The translations under genes were made by a program, and so were the position numbers. The notes beneath the pieces were generated by a model. That model made no database searches. It had not been told where the DNA came from and saw only the letters and a program-made list of their open reading frames with translations. Shown piece after piece: positions 18,695 through 29,489 of a stretch of DNA of 64,000 nt. Position 1 is the stretch's first letter, and each line of letters begins with the position of its first letter. The DNA is from Paenalcaligenes faecalis (GTDB taxonomy: Bacteria; Pseudomonadota; Gammaproteobacteria; Burkholderiales; Burkholderiaceae_B), in contig NZ_CP106841.1 in the NCBI RefSeq assembly GCF_027557445.1, forward strand, positions 2,590,001 to 2,654,000, written 5' to 3'.

Positions 18695-21241
18695 CTAGTT
18701 ATCTAGAATCTCGGCAGGCGCAGCTACAGGCTGCGCTTTTTCATCTAACATTCTATACAACAAGGCTTTGCCTTTGTCGTTCACCTTAAACTCGCCATAT
18801 AACGCTTGCTCAAAGTGTTCAGCCTGCCCTTCGGGGAAAAACCACGCATCCACCCCATTTGGCAACCAACGACCTTTCTTTCTGGTTACCTCTAACGCTA
18901 TCAGGCCTGTCAAATCAACGTCTGAAGCAGACTGCCAACCACCTTTTTGTTGATCGTTAAATAGCACACGTCCATCAGTAGGGTTTTGTATAGCGGCTAA
19001 GGTGGATACCCCTGCGGCATCTGGCTGTAAATAAGCAAGAAAAGACTGGCGAGTGTTATATGCCGTTTCCTGCTTGCGCACCAATCTTTCCACCTCTTGT
19101 GATAAAGAAAAATTCAGCGCCATAAAGTCGCCTTGCATCAAAGAGCGCGGATCAACCGGAGCTAATACCAAAACCACCGGAGTACCATTCGCCAATAGGT
19201 TTTCCTTACGAGCCACGTCTTGAATGGTAATCAAAAGCACAGCCCCTAAGCCTACCCAAAAAAAGGAAGAGAAAAGCAGTGAAGGCTTGGTCATAGGGAG
19301 CGCATCAACCGAATCAGACGACGCATGATCTTTAATGACGACACGTTGCAAAAGGAAGGCTCCAAAAGCTAACCATGCCCCCCCTGCACCTAAGGCCATC
19401 GCTTTATGAATCAAGAGCCACTGCAAAGAATAATAATGCACCGCCAGCGCAAAACTCAGCAGCACCACCGAGCACCAAAACAATACTCTGTCTCGCTGTG
19501 CATAGGCCCAGACCCACGCACTAAGCGCAAGATTAGCCAGAGGGGCTGGCATCAATAAAAACCAGCTCAGAACACCTAAAGCCACTGCACAGCCCAAACT
19601 AAACACCAGTGTGTTTTTTGATCTTAATAGGCTGAATAAAGCCAAGGGCGGCAACAACGCTGCACAATAATTAAAGTACAGATGCACCGAGGACTTCTGG
19701 ATATCTACCATATCCCAATCCATGCTGTATGAGGGTTCTAAAAATCGACCTAATCCAATAATCAACAGCGCCCATGACCACCACAATGGAGAATACAGAG
19801 CATTTTTTGCGGGCTGTTTTCTTATCCAAACAGCTAAGCCAACAGTAGCGCACAACAACCCCGTCACCATCACATCTAAAGAATAAGCCCACCCACCGAA
19901 AATAACTTCGTGAGGCTCAAACAGCAGATGAAGAAGCAGAACTGTCGCCACACCACCACTGATAAAGCGTACTAGCCATGCTTTGGTACTAAAAACATAG
20001 ATCACCACACTCAGCAATAGAAACCAAGCTAGCAATAACGTATTATCTGCTCGCAACTGGCTCATTAACGCCCCAATAAAAACACTGCTTAATAGCAAAA
20101 ACAACGGCAAGTCTTGTGTTGCCATCCTGTTTTTAGAGCGCTGGAAATAAATCACACCTGCCAACGCAACCAAAATAAAAAGGTGTTGCATCAGCTCAGA
20201 GGGCTCTCCAAATGTCACAAACCACGTAAGTAGGAAAAACACCGTAACCATTACCTGCAGCCCAAGGAAAAACAACCGCAGAAACCACGGCTCCTTTTCC
20301 TCGGCAGAGGCAGAGACCGTAACCGGTCTCTGTTTCCAGACCCTACGCAAATCATAAATAACACCCGCACCAATTAACGCAGTCCAAAAAAAGAGCAGTA
20401 GCAGTGAGTCAAATGAATCAATGGTTTCATAAATCATTAATCCAGATAGCAGCACATATATCGCCCCATAAGCCAATGCCCCCGAGAAAATATCCCGCAA
20501 TTTATGCAGGTAAAACCACACGGCTGCCGACATCCCTGCTAAAAGAAACAAATTTTGTAAGGTCGCGCCATCAGCGCCATCTAACCAGGCCCGTACCTGC
20601 CACCACACCACACCACTGGTTAAAAACAGCATGCTAAAACGTCTAGTGACTAAATGCGGATCATCAAAGAAAGAGCGCAGAGCATGCGTTAGCCCTAAAG
20701 CCACTACGTTAACAGCAACCACAATACCGCCACTGTGAGCAAAACGCGATGAGAAGCCCCCAAACCCCAAAAATCTCGGCATCTCAAAGTAAAGGTATAA
20801 GGCAACGTTTGTTAATATCAAAACAAGCAGTATGATAAATAAGGAGCGCTGTGCAATTAGCCAAGGCAAAAGCAACACGGCCCAAAGAGCAAAAAGCTGC
20901 CAAGGATCGGCCCCTGTTTGATAACTTTGACCAATCAGAGCCAGTAGACCCCCAATAGCAATTGCTGCCAAATTAATGCTTATGCTTGACAGGCTGTAGG
21001 CACTAGCCCAATCTTTAGGCTTTCGTTGCCCGCGCCACCATGCAAATAATACCAGTGCTGTTATAGTGGCCTGTAATAATGCAACCCGACCCACTTTGGG
21101 CCAACTTAACCAATTCGCAGCAATCGCCATGATCAACGCACTGCCTAACAGTACGGCAGCGATCATTACGCTGCTGCGCCGTAAAAACTGTGCCCAATCT
21201 GGTAAGTCCAGAATGGATTGATTTAACTCTTTTACTTGCAT
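18695..21241 (-). CDS. multi-pass membrane protein, DUF2157-DUF4401-GDYXXLXY type
   Basis: An 848-residue inner-membrane protein with more than twenty hydrophobic segments. The N-terminus matches DUF2157 and the central region looks like DUF4401. The C-terminus carries the GDYXXLXY-type motif as LMQGDFMALNF. Many genomes encode these parts as separate adjacent genes; here they are one chain. Function is unknown. The ATG at 21241 is preceded by GAGGTGAG, a strong ribosome binding site, so the longer reading from 21301 was rejected. It is divergent from topB. Confidence 0.8.
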   Translation of the reverse strand: MQVKELNQSILDLPDWAQFLRRSSVMIAAVLLGSALIMAIAANWLSWPKVGRVALLQATITALVLFAWWRGQRKPKDWASAYSLSSISINLAAIAIGGLLALIGQSYQTGADPWQLFALWAVLLLPWLIAQRSLFIILLVLILTNVALYLYFEMPRFLGFGGFSSRFAHSGGIVVAVNVVALGLTHALRSFFDDPHLVTRRFSMLFLTSGVVWWQVRAWLDGADGATLQNLFLLAGMSAAVWFYLHKLRDIFSGALAYGAIYVLLSGLMIYETIDSFDSLLLLFFWTALIGAGVIYDLRRVWKQRPVTVSASAEEKEPWFLRLFFLGLQVMVTVFFLLTWFVTFGEPSELMQHLFILVALAGVIYFQRSKNRMATQDLPLFLLLSSVFIGALMSQLRADNTLLLAWFLLLSVVIYVFSTKAWLVRFISGGVATVLLLHLLFEPHEVIFGGWAYSLDVMVTGLLCATVGLAVWIRKQPAKNALYSPLWWSWALLIIGLGRFLEPSYSMDWDMVDIQKSSVHLYFNYCAALLPPLALFSLLRSKNTLVFSLGCAVALGVLSWFLLMPAPLANLALSAWVWAYAQRDRVLFWCSVVLLSFALAVHYYSLQWLLIHKAMALGAGGAWLAFGAFLLQRVVIKDHASSDSVDALPMTKPSLLFSSFFWVGLGAVLLITIQDVARKENLLANGTPVVLVLAPVDPRSLMQGDFMALNFSLSQEVERLVRKQETAYNTRQSFLAYLQPDAAGVSTLAAIQNPTDGRVLFNDQQKGGWQSASDVDLTGLIALEVTRKKGRWLPNGVDAWFFPEGQAEHFEQALYGEFKVNDKGKALLYRMLDEKAQPVAAPAEILDN
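18718..18741 (+). terminator. terminator of smg, inside the 3' end of the convergent gene
   Basis: GCGCAGC TACAG GCTGCGC is a perfect 7-bp stem directly followed by five T. It lies within the last codons of the minus-strand membrane protein, so the two genes share these bases. Confidence 0.75.
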
Positions 21242-21303
21242 AATGCGATTCTCACCTCGTATGATCTGCGCTATTAACGCGGACTTGCTGTGACGGTACA
21301 CCC

Positions 21304-23913
21304 ATGACTAAAACTCTAATCATTGCCGAAAAACCTTCTGTTGCACTAGACATCTCTCGTGCCCTAGGAGGCTTTACCCGTGAAGGGGATTATTTTGAAA
21401 GCGAACACTTCGTACTGGCAGCCAGCATTGGCCATTTGCTCAGTCTAATCGCCCCTAACGACCCAGTACGAGGCAAATGGAGTTTTACACATTTACCCGT
21501 CATCCCGCCTCAGTTTGAGCTAAACCCATCTGACAAAAAATCAGCAGAAAGATTAAAGCTGTTAGTCAAACTGCTCAAGCGCAAAGATGTTACCGCCGTT
21601 ATTAACGCCTGTGACGCGGGACGTGAAGGTGAGCTGATCTTCCGCTATATTATGCAATACGCCAAGGTCAATAAACCAATCAAACGATTATGGCTGCGCT
21701 CAATGACGCGAGAAGCCATTCGGGAGGCCTTTGAAAACCTACGCGAAGACGAAGAACTCAAGCCCCTAGAGGCTGCCGCACGCTCCCGAGCCGAGGCTGA
21801 CTGGTTAGTCGGTATTAACGGCACGCGTGCCATGACAGCCTTTAACAGCAAGGACGGCGGTTTTTTCAAAACACCCGTAGGTCGAGTGCAAACCCCAACG
21901 CTAACCATAGTACACGAGCGCGAAGAAGCCATTCGCCGCTTTGTTTCCAGAGACTATTGGGAAATTCATGCTGACTTTGAAGCCAGCGCAGGCACTTATC
22001 ATGGCCGTTGGTTTGATCCCTCATTCAAAAAAGACGAATCCGACGCAGAGAAAAGAGACTCTCGGGTTTGGACCGCAGAGGCAGCGCAAGCCATCGCAGC
22101 CGCTTGTGCTGGTCAAACAGGTACTGTCACCGAGGAATCCAAGCCCTCAAAACAACAATCCCCCGCTCTGTTTGACCTAACAACGCTACAACGCGAAGCT
22201 AACTCTCGCTTTGGCTTCTCTGCAAAAACAACTCTTTCATTAGCCCAAACACTGTACGAACGCCATAAGGCCTTGACTTACCCTCGTACCGACTCTCGCT
22301 ACCTGCCCGAAGACTACCTACAAACAGTCAAAGACACCATGCAGGCTCTTGCTCAGGCCGACACGCCCGCATCCACCTCTGTGCAACCTTTTGCCCAACA
22401 GGTATGTGACAACGACTGGGTTAAAGCCATTCGTCGGGTCTTTGACAACAAAAAAGTGTCTGATCACTTTGCGATCATTCCGACGTTGCAAATTCCTCGC
22501 GAGCTCAGCGATGCTGAGTTCAAAATTTACGAACTCATTACTCGTCGCTTCTTAGCGATGTTTTTCCCAGCGGCAGAGTTCCGTATTACGACGCGTATTA
22601 CGCAGGTTAAAGAACACCACTTCAAGACCGAAGGTAAAGTCTTAGTTAATCCAGGCTGGCTCAGTATTTATGGCCGTGAGGCTCAAGGCAGCGATGACAC
22701 CCTAGTTGCCGTAACAGATAATGAAACGGTAACGGTTGATCTGGTAGAGCCCAAAGCTTTAGCCACTAAACCACCCGCACGCTTTTCAGAGGCGACCCTC
22801 CTTTCGGCCATGGAAGGTGCTGGAAAACTGGTCGATGATGATGCATTACGCGAAGCCATGTCTGAACGGGGCTTAGGCACACCAGCCACCCGAGCCTCTA
22901 TCATTGAGGGCCTGCTCAATGAAAGCTATCTACGCCGAGAAGGCCGTGAATTAGTTCCTAGCGCCAAAGCCAAACAGCTGATGACGCTCTTATCAGGCTT
23001 AGGGGTGAACGAGCTCACCTCTCCAGAGCTAACTGGTGAATGGGAACATCGTTTAAAACAAATCGAACAAGGGCAACTCGATAGAGAGGCCTTTATGGCC
23101 AAAATCGAAAGCATGACGGATGCGATTGTGCGCCGCGCCAAAGAATACGAGCGAGACACAGTACCTGGCGACTACGTCACCCTAGCAACCCCCTGTCCTG
23201 TGTGCGGTAGCGTAGTAAAAGAAAACTACCGTCGTTATGCCTGCACCAGCTGCGAATTCTCTATTGGTAAACACCCTGGCGGAAAAACACTGGAAATCCC
23301 AGAGGTAGAAGAATTACTTAAACATAAAACCATTGGTCCGTTAACCGGTTTTATCAGCAAAATGGGCCGCCCTTTTGCCGCGATCTTACGCATCAACGAG
23401 GAAAACAAGCTAGAGTTCGACTTTGGACAAAATGAAGAAGAAGACAACGAGCCTGTTGATTTCTCGGGCCAAGAGCCCGTAGGCCCATGTCCCAAATGCC
23501 AGTCCTCTGTTTTTGAGCATGGTATACGCTATGTATGCGAAAAATCAGTAGGCCCAGAAAAATCATGTGACTTCCGCAGTAATAAAGTCATATTGCAACA
23601 GGAAATCGACAGAGACCAAATGCGTAAGCTATTGGTTGATAGCAAAACGGATCTGTTAGAAAACTTTGTATCGAATCGCACCAACCGTAAATTTAAAGCC
23701 TTCTTAACGCGTGACGACAAGGGTAAGGTATCCTTTGAGTTTGAGCCTCGCGCCGCAAAATCTACCGCTAAAAAGGCAGCTAAAAAGGCTGCAACCAAAG
23801 CCGTAGCTAAAAAAGCAGCAAAGAAAGCCGCTAAAAAAGTCACTAAAACCGCAGCCAAAAAAGCAGCTAAAAAGGCCGCAAAGAAAGCGACTAAAACCAT
23901 CACTGAAGACTAA
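21304..23913 (+). CDS. topB: DNA topoisomerase III with histone-H1-like Lys/Ala tail
   Basis: A type IA topoisomerase that decatenates DNA, 869 residues. The N-terminal Toprim domain starts KTLIIAEKPSVA and has DAGREGELIFRY. The active-site tyrosine is in LTYPRTDSRYL near residue 325. Two cysteine clusters follow: CPVCGS...CTSC and CPKCQSS...C. Residues 817-869 are almost only Lys, Ala and Thr in AAKK repeats, like histone H1 or bacterial H1 mimics, and unlike E. coli TopB. The tail should bind DNA non-specifically. A SET-domain methyltransferase gene starts 10 bp later, so the tail is a plausible methylation substrate (inference). Confidence 0.95.
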   Translation: MTKTLIIAEKPSVALDISRALGGFTREGDYFESEHFVLAASIGHLLSLIAPNDPVRGKWSFTHLPVIPPQFELNPSDKKSAERLKLLVKLLKRKDVTAVINACDAGREGELIFRYIMQYAKVNKPIKRLWLRSMTREAIREAFENLREDEELKPLEAAARSRAEADWLVGINGTRAMTAFNSKDGGFFKTPVGRVQTPTLTIVHEREEAIRRFVSRDYWEIHADFEASAGTYHGRWFDPSFKKDESDAEKRDSRVWTAEAAQAIAAACAGQTGTVTEESKPSKQQSPALFDLTTLQREANSRFGFSAKTTLSLAQTLYERHKALTYPRTDSRYLPEDYLQTVKDTMQALAQADTPASTSVQPFAQQVCDNDWVKAIRRVFDNKKVSDHFAIIPTLQIPRELSDAEFKIYELITRRFLAMFFPAAEFRITTRITQVKEHHFKTEGKVLVNPGWLSIYGREAQGSDDTLVAVTDNETVTVDLVEPKALATKPPARFSEATLLSAMEGAGKLVDDDALREAMSERGLGTPATRASIIEGLLNESYLRREGRELVPSAKAKQLMTLLSGLGVNELTSPELTGEWEHRLKQIEQGQLDREAFMAKIESMTDAIVRRAKEYERDTVPGDYVTLATPCPVCGSVVKENYRRYACTSCEFSIGKHPGGKTLEIPEVEELLKHKTIGPLTGFISKMGRPFAAILRINEENKLEFDFGQNEEEDNEPVDFSGQEPVGPCPKCQSSVFEHGIRYVCEKSVGPEKSCDFRSNKVILQQEIDRDQMRKLLVDSKTDLLENFVSNRTNRKFKAFLTRDDKGKVSFEFEPRAAKSTAKKAAKKAATKAVAKKAAKKAAKKVTKTAAKKAAKKAAKKATKTITED

Positions 23914-23922
23914 AGGAATCGA

Positions 23923-24504
23923 ATGAGCAAAAAAACCGGCTTAGGCCCGTGGCACGAAGTACGTCGTTCTGATCTACATGGCAACGGTGTCTTTGCCCGT
24001 CGTCCTATTCCTAAAGGCACCTATATTTTGGAATACGAAGGGGTACGAATCACGCCGGACGAAGCCGATGCTCAGGAAGCCACTAACCCAGATGATCCTT
24101 TTCACACCTTTTTCTTTGCTATTGGCAATGGCATGATTATTGATGGTGGGCAAAATGGGAATGATTCTCGATTTATCAATCACTCCTGTGAACCCAACTG
24201 TGAAGGGCATGAAAGTGATAATGGCGACAAAGTCTTTATCGTCGCCATGAAAGACATAGAAAAAGGCGATGAGCTGCTGTATGACTATGCGCTTACTATT
24301 GATGATAAGCTCACCAAAACCCTAAAAAAACAATATGCATGCTGGTGTGGGGCCGACTCCTGCCGTGGTACGATGCTAGCTTTACCCAAGGCCACCAAAG
24401 AGCAAAAAGAAAAACTAAAGCAAAAAAAATGGATTAAAAAAGTAATACGTAAAGAAATCCGAAAAGAGTTCAAATCAATTAAAAATCTTTTACGTAATAT
24501 GTAA
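23923..24504 (+). CDS. SET-domain protein-lysine methyltransferase
   Basis: A 193-residue SET protein. The SAM-binding GNGVFARRPIPKG is near residues 18-30, the pseudoknot motif RFINHSCEPNC near 85-95, and ELLYDYAL near 115. A post-SET cysteine cluster CWCGADSC lies near 140. All core motifs are present, so activity is likely. A basic Lys-rich tail of about 45 residues follows, suited to nucleic-acid binding. GGAATCG is the only spacer after topB, so the two are co-translated. SET enzymes are typical of eukaryotes; known bacterial examples methylate histone-like proteins in Chlamydia. Confidence 0.93.
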   Translation: MSKKTGLGPWHEVRRSDLHGNGVFARRPIPKGTYILEYEGVRITPDEADAQEATNPDDPFHTFFFAIGNGMIIDGGQNGNDSRFINHSCEPNCEGHESDNGDKVFIVAMKDIEKGDELLYDYALTIDDKLTKTLKKQYACWCGADSCRGTMLALPKATKEQKEKLKQKKWIKKVIRKEIRKEFKSIKNLLRNM

Positions 24505-24524
24505 AAAAAACCAACGATCAATAC

Positions 24525-24558
24525 AAAAAGGGCGATTCGCATGATGAATCGCCTTTTT
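24525..24558. terminator. bidirectional terminator between the SET gene and amn
   Basis: GGCGATTC (24531-24538) and GAATCGCC (24546-24553) form an 8-bp stem flanked by A5 and T5, between convergent genes. Confidence 0.85.
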
Positions 24559-24596
24559 GTCGGCCGCAGATCTCGTCTAACCTCTACGAAAGACGC

Positions 24597-26090
24597 CTAT
24601 TGAAATGCAGTTTCAATAAAACTACGTAGCTTTCTAGAATGAAGTCTTTCTGGCGGCATATCTCGCAACAACTCTAACGCCTTAATCCCTATATGCAGAT
24701 GCTGCCCTACCTGAGTACTGTAAAACGCATTGGCCATCCCTGGTAATTTCAACTCGCCATGCAGCGGTTTATCAGAAACACATAATAATGTTCCATAGGG
24801 AACCCTAAACCTAAATCCATTTGCAGCAATCGTTGCCGACTCCATATCCAACGCAATAGCTCTTGATTGAGATAGTTTTTGCACAGGCTCTGAGTGATCT
24901 CGTAATTCCCAATTCCTGTTATCAATAGAAGCCACCGTACCAGTACGCATAATTTTTTTGAGCTCCCAACCGGATAAACCCGCTACCTCTGCCACAGCTT
25001 GCTCTAAGGCAATCTGTATCTCTGCCAAGGGAGGCACCGGCACCCAAGTAGGCAAGTCATCATCCAGAACCTTGTCTTGGCGCACATAACCATGGGCTAA
25101 TACATAATCCCCTAAACGCTGAGTAGTGCGTAAACCGGCACAGTGCCCCAACATCAACCAAGCCGATGGACGTAACACCGCTACATGATCTGTAATTGTT
25201 TTTGCATTTGATGGCCCCACCCCAATATTAATCAGCGTAATCCCACTGTGTTTATCACGCATCAAATGATAGGAAGGCATCTGCGGCTGACGTGTGGGTG
25301 GCGCACCTTCGGTATGTCCGCCCACATAAGTCATTACATTCCCAGGCTCAACCAGTGCGGTATAGCCTCCCTTAGCCTCGGCCAACATGGATTTTGCCCA
25401 CGCGCAAAACTCATCCACATAAAACTGATAATTAGTAAACAGCACAAAGTTCTGAAAGTTCGCCGGACGTGTAGCCGTGTAATGCTGCAAACGATGCAAT
25501 GAGTAATCCACGCGCGGGGCCGTAAACGGCGCCAAAGGTAGTGGCTCTCCACTTTTAGGCTGCCATGTGCCATTCACAATGGCATCATCCATATGAGCCA
25601 GATCCGGCACATCAAAATGATCTCGTAAACTGTGCCCCGAAGACTCGGGATACATGGCTTCCTGCCCTGCATTCGGCCCTAAACAAAAATGCAGCGCAAT
25701 AGGCTGACTTGACTCTCCGATCTCCACAGCCACGCCATGATTTTTAATAAGCAAACCAATTTGCTCAACCAAGTAATCAAAAAACAAATCTGGCTGAGTA
25801 ATCGTCGATGCATAAAAGCCAGGTTCAACCACGTGCCCGTATGACAAGCGACTATCCACCTCTTGATAGGTGTCTACTCGTATACGTATTGATGGGTAAC
25901 ATGCCCTAAACCGCACCCCTTCGGGGAAACCATTTTGCATGCAATGCATGAAATTTTCTTGGATGAACTGGGTATTACGTCTGTAAATAGTAAGCAATCG
26001 CTGCGCCGCTGCCTGCGCATCCATAAAGCCTTCGTAGGCAATAGTAGGCGGCAGCTGAGTCACAATACTGGACTGAGTGTTGTCTTGCAT
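24597..26090 (-). CDS. amn: AMP nucleosidase
   Basis: Hydrolyses AMP to adenine and ribose 5-phosphate, controlling the adenylate pool. The 497-residue length is usual. An N-terminal AMP nucleosidase domain precedes a phosphorylase-fold catalytic domain with INIGVGPSNAKT, GHCAGLR and the acidic AIALDMESATIAANG, which binds the ribose. AAGGATA precedes the ATG. It stands alone and is divergent from glcB. Confidence 0.95.
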   Translation of the reverse strand: MQDNTQSSIVTQLPPTIAYEGFMDAQAAAQRLLTIYRRNTQFIQENFMHCMQNGFPEGVRFRACYPSIRIRVDTYQEVDSRLSYGHVVEPGFYASTITQPDLFFDYLVEQIGLLIKNHGVAVEIGESSQPIALHFCLGPNAGQEAMYPESSGHSLRDHFDVPDLAHMDDAIVNGTWQPKSGEPLPLAPFTAPRVDYSLHRLQHYTATRPANFQNFVLFTNYQFYVDEFCAWAKSMLAEAKGGYTALVEPGNVMTYVGGHTEGAPPTRQPQMPSYHLMRDKHSGITLINIGVGPSNAKTITDHVAVLRPSAWLMLGHCAGLRTTQRLGDYVLAHGYVRQDKVLDDDLPTWVPVPPLAEIQIALEQAVAEVAGLSGWELKKIMRTGTVASIDNRNWELRDHSEPVQKLSQSRAIALDMESATIAANGFRFRVPYGTLLCVSDKPLHGELKLPGMANAFYSTQVGQHLHIGIKALELLRDMPPERLHSRKLRSFIETAFQ

Positions 26091-26337
26091 AAAAAGTATC
26101 CTTTGCCCTTTCAGCTTCTCTTATTTAATCAGGATTCAGGACAAAATCTGAATGATTTATCGTAGGTTTTTCTATTTTAGCTGCCCATTAGATACTTTAA
26201 GTATCGAATCAACTAACCAAAACAGCTATTCAATATCAAAAACTTACCAGCCATAATGAATAACAAAGCAGCACCGCTGCCTAAAAACATCATAGCAAAT
26301 ACCACCCATCAATCTTATGACTTTCAGAGGCTCTATC

Positions 26338-28497
26338 ATGACAAACCGCACTCAATGCCATCAGCTACAGGTTGATAACCAACTGTATGACTTCATCCAA
26401 AACCACGCCTTAGTAGGTACAGATCTAAATGCAGATGAATTTTGGCAAGGTTTTAGTCAATTAGTACATGATTTAGCCCCGAAAAACCGTGCGCTCTTAG
26501 CCAAACGTGATCAACTTCAAGAAAGCCTTGATACATGGCACAAAGCGAACCCCGGCCCCATCAAAGACATGGCCGCCTACCAAACCTTTCTCAAAGAGAT
26601 TGGCTACCTAGTAGAACAACCTGATGACGCAACCGTACACACCACTCAGGTTGACACAGCCATCACCCAGCAAGCAGGCCCTCAATTGGTTGTGCCTATC
26701 ACAAATGCGCGCTATGCCCTAAATGCAGCCAATGCACGCTGGGGAAGCCTATATGACGCCTTATACGGCACCGATGCAATCCCTTTCACTGACGGCGCCG
26801 ACATCACAGCGGGCTACAACCCCCTACGCGGTCAAAAAGTCATCGATTTTGCTCGTCGTTTTTTAGATGAAACCATTCCCCTAGAAAACGGCTCCCATCA
26901 TGATGCCACCCACTATGGCATCGAAAATAAACGCCTCGTGGTTCGTCTCAAGGATGACTCAACGACGGGCTTAAAAGACACGAATACGCTATTGGGTTAC
27001 CGGGGTGATGCCTCTCAACCTGAAGCCATTGTGTTTACTCATCACGGATTACGTTTCGAGCTACAAATCGATCGTACTCACGCCATTGGCAAAGACGATT
27101 TGGCTGGCGTGAAAGACATCCTAATGGAATCCGCTGTCACTACTATTATGGACTGTGAGGACTCCGTTGCTACGGTAGATGCCGAGGACAAAACCTTAGC
27201 CTATAAAAACTGGCTAGGCCTCATCACAGGTGATCTTAGCGAAACCATTCAAAAAGGTGATAAAACCATCACGCGCCGCCTAAATGCGGATCGCGAATAC
27301 ACCGACTTAGACGGCACAAACCAAAAACTACCTGGTCGCTCGTTAATGTTCATTCGTAACGTAGGTCATCTGATGACCAACCCGGCTATTTTGGACAAAG
27401 AGGGCAATCAAATCCCCGAAGGCATTATGGATGCGGTTATCACCAACCTCATTGCCATGCGCGACTTATCCTTACAGAAAAACTCTGAAAAAGGCTCTGT
27501 CTATATTGTTAAACCTAAAATGCATGGCCCAGAAGAGGTGGCTTTTGCCGACGAACTATTTGCACGCACCGAAGACCTACTACACATCCCCCGCAATACC
27601 TTAAAAATGGGAATTATGGACGAGGAGCGACGTACCACCGTAAACCTAAAGGCATGTGTCAAAGCCGCGAATGAGCGTGTTGTGTTTATTAACACGGGCT
27701 TCTTAGACCGCACAGGCGACGAAATCCATACATGTATGCATGCTGGCCCTGTTGCTCGCAAAAATGACATCAAAACCTTAGCGTGGCTACCTGCGTATGA
27801 ACGCAATAACGTTCAAGTCGGTTTAGACTGTCACTTACGAGGTCGTGCGCAAATAGGTAAAGGGATGTGGGCGATGCCTGACTTAATGGCAGATATGCTA
27901 GAGCAAAAAATTGGTCATCTCAAAGCTGGGGGCAATACCGCGTGGGTTCCCTCTCCGACAGCTGCCACCCTACATGCCCTGCACTACCATCAACTTGATG
28001 TACAAGCCGTTCAAAAAGGCATGGAAGGACAAAATATCGCTGTTCTTGAGGATATCTTAACGATTCCTGTTGTTGAAAACCCCACTTGGACACCAGAGGA
28101 AATACAACAAGAGCTCAACAATAACGTCCAAGGCATCTTAGGATATGTGGTTCGTTGGATTGATCAGGGTGTAGGCTGCTCTAAAGTTCCAGACATCCAC
28201 AATGTCGGCTTAATGGAAGACCGTGCCACCCTACGTATTTCTAGCCAACACATTGCCAACTGGATGCTGCACGGCATCGTTAGTGCCGAGCAGGTTGATG
28301 AAACGCTACAGCGTATGGCTGCTATTGTGGATCAACAAAACCAAGCTGATGCCGCCTACCAGCCAACGGCCAACCACTTCAATACATCTAAAGCTTATAT
28401 CGCCGCAAGAGATTTAATCTTTAAAGGATTAGCTCAACCCAATGGTTATACCGAGCCCTTGTTACATCACTGGCGTTTAGAGTTAAAAGGCGCTTAA
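26338..28497 (+). CDS. glcB: malate synthase G
   Basis: Condenses glyoxylate with acetyl-CoA to malate. The 719-residue protein has the long G-type architecture with [17 protein letters not shown] (Mg-binding acidic residues), the [10 protein letters not shown] region, and [14 protein letters not shown]. The ATG at 26338 follows AGAGG by 7 bp and is favoured over the ATG at 26317. With aceK in the same window, this points to a working glyoxylate branch, although isocitrate lyase is not here. A terminator follows. Confidence 0.96.
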   Translation: MTNRTQCHQLQVDNQLYDFIQNHALVGTDLNADEFWQGFSQLVHDLAPKNRALLAKRDQLQESLDTWHKANPGPIKDMAAYQTFLKEIGYLVEQPDDATVHTTQVDTAITQQAGPQLVVPITNARYALNAANARWGSLYDALYGTDAIPFTDGADITAGYNPLRGQKVIDFARRFLDETIPLENGSHHDATHYGIENKRLVVRLKDDSTTGLKDTNTLLGYRGDASQPEAIVFTHHGLRFELQIDRTHAIGKDDLAGVKDILMESAVTTIMDCEDSVATVDAEDKTLAYKNWLGLITGDLSETIQKGDKTITRRLNADREYTDLDGTNQKLPGRSLMFIRNVGHLMTNPAILDKEGNQIPEGIMDAVITNLIAMRDLSLQKNSEKGSVYIVKPKMHGPEEVAFADELFARTEDLLHIPRNTLKMGIMDEERRTTVNLKACVKAANERVVFINTGFLDRTGDEIHTCMHAGPVARKNDIKTLAWLPAYERNNVQVGLDCHLRGRAQIGKGMWAMPDLMADMLEQKIGHLKAGGNTAWVPSPTAATLHALHYHQLDVQAVQKGMEGQNIAVLEDILTIPVVENPTWTPEEIQQELNNNVQGILGYVVRWIDQGVGCSKVPDIHNVGLMEDRATLRISSQHIANWMLHGIVSAEQVDETLQRMAAIVDQQNQADAAYQPTANHFNTSKAYIAARDLIFKGLAQPNGYTEPLLHHWRLELKGA

Positions 28498-28524
28498 TTC
28501 CTGTCAGTCTTAAGAATGTCCATA

Positions 28525-28553
28525 AAAAAGCCGGTTCAAAGAACCGGCTTTTT
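28525..28553. terminator. bidirectional terminator between glcB and mhpC
   Basis: AAAAAGCCGGTTC AAA GAACCGGCTTTTT is a perfect 13-bp stem between two convergent genes. Confidence 0.92.
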
Positions 28554-28574
28554 CTTATAGCGTATGTTTATCTA

Positions 28575-29438
28575 TTAAACAGCTAAAAAATCTAAAACTA
28601 AGGCATTAAAACGGTCTTTATGTTCCCACTGTACCCAGTGACCACAACGGTTAAACAAATGCAGTTCAGAATTCGGAATATGAGAAACCAAACGTAGTGC
28701 GGCATCCATCGGTACAAAGCGATCATCACGCCCCCACATCACTAAGGTGGGAGTCGTAATGGTGCTTAAACGAGCACCAAAATCAGGGAACTGACGTGGG
28801 TTAATTTCTAAGCTTTTAACAAAGTTATCCAAATGATCTTGGCGAGCCAAAATGTTTTTCAAGCGTAGTTGCAATAGCTCATCCGTCAAGCTGCTTGGGT
28901 CATAAACGAAAATGTCCATCATTGCACGCAAGTTTTCTAACGTAGGCTGACGGTATAAAGCCTGTAGGCGTTTAATCCCCTCTGTAGGCATCGGTATAAA
29001 TGTACTCAAGCCACCCGTACCACCACCCATCAAGATCAGCTTACCTACTCGCTCTGGGTTATCTAATGTAAACGCGGTCACACTATGACCACCCATTGAA
29101 TTACCAATCAAGTGTGCTTTTTGAATACCTAAGGCATCCATCGTACCTTTTAACGCCTGCGCATTGAGGTGCGAACGGGATTCTTTGGATACGATAGGAT
29201 CGCTCTTGCCCCAGCCCGGGCAATCTAACAAAATAACGCGATAGCCTGCCTTAACTAAAGGCTCAACGTTTTGAGAGAAGTTAGCCCAGCTGGTTGCTCC
29301 TGGACCAGACCCGTGCAACATAATCACAACTTCATCACCAGCACCAAAGTCGTTGTAATGCACTTTAACGTTTAGATCGCCTTCGGCGATATCCACAAAA
29401 CGGCTGCTTTGTTCTTCACTAATTACAATAGCTGTCAT
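28575..29438 (-). CDS. mhpC: alpha/beta hydrolase, meta-cleavage product hydrolase
   Basis: A C-C bond hydrolase acting on the ring-fission product of dihydroxyphenylpropionate-type catechols, 287 residues. Evidence is the oxyanion loop [10 protein letters not shown], the nucleophile elbow GNSMGG, the acid in WGRDDRFVP and the catalytic His in [10 protein letters not shown]. It sits 52 bp after mhpB on the same strand, which supports the assignment over related BphD or XylF hydrolases. Confidence 0.88.
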   Translation of the reverse strand: MTAIVISEEQSSRFVDIAEGDLNVKVHYNDFGAGDEVVIMLHGSGPGATSWANFSQNVEPLVKAGYRVILLDCPGWGKSDPIVSKESRSHLNAQALKGTMDALGIQKAHLIGNSMGGHSVTAFTLDNPERVGKLILMGGGTGGLSTFIPMPTEGIKRLQALYRQPTLENLRAMMDIFVYDPSSLTDELLQLRLKNILARQDHLDNFVKSLEINPRQFPDFGARLSTITTPTLVMWGRDDRFVPMDAALRLVSHIPNSELHLFNRCGHWVQWEHKDRFNALVLDFLAV

Positions 29439-29489
29439 CCTACCTATCCTTTAATTAAATTTGAAAATAAGCGTGTTAATTGAGTGGAC

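Noticed and set aside
23529-23903. 124-codon minus-strand frame, Ala/Phe-rich
   Set aside because: It is the antisense of the TopB Lys/Ala tail; the hydrophobic look comes from complementing AAA/GCN codons.
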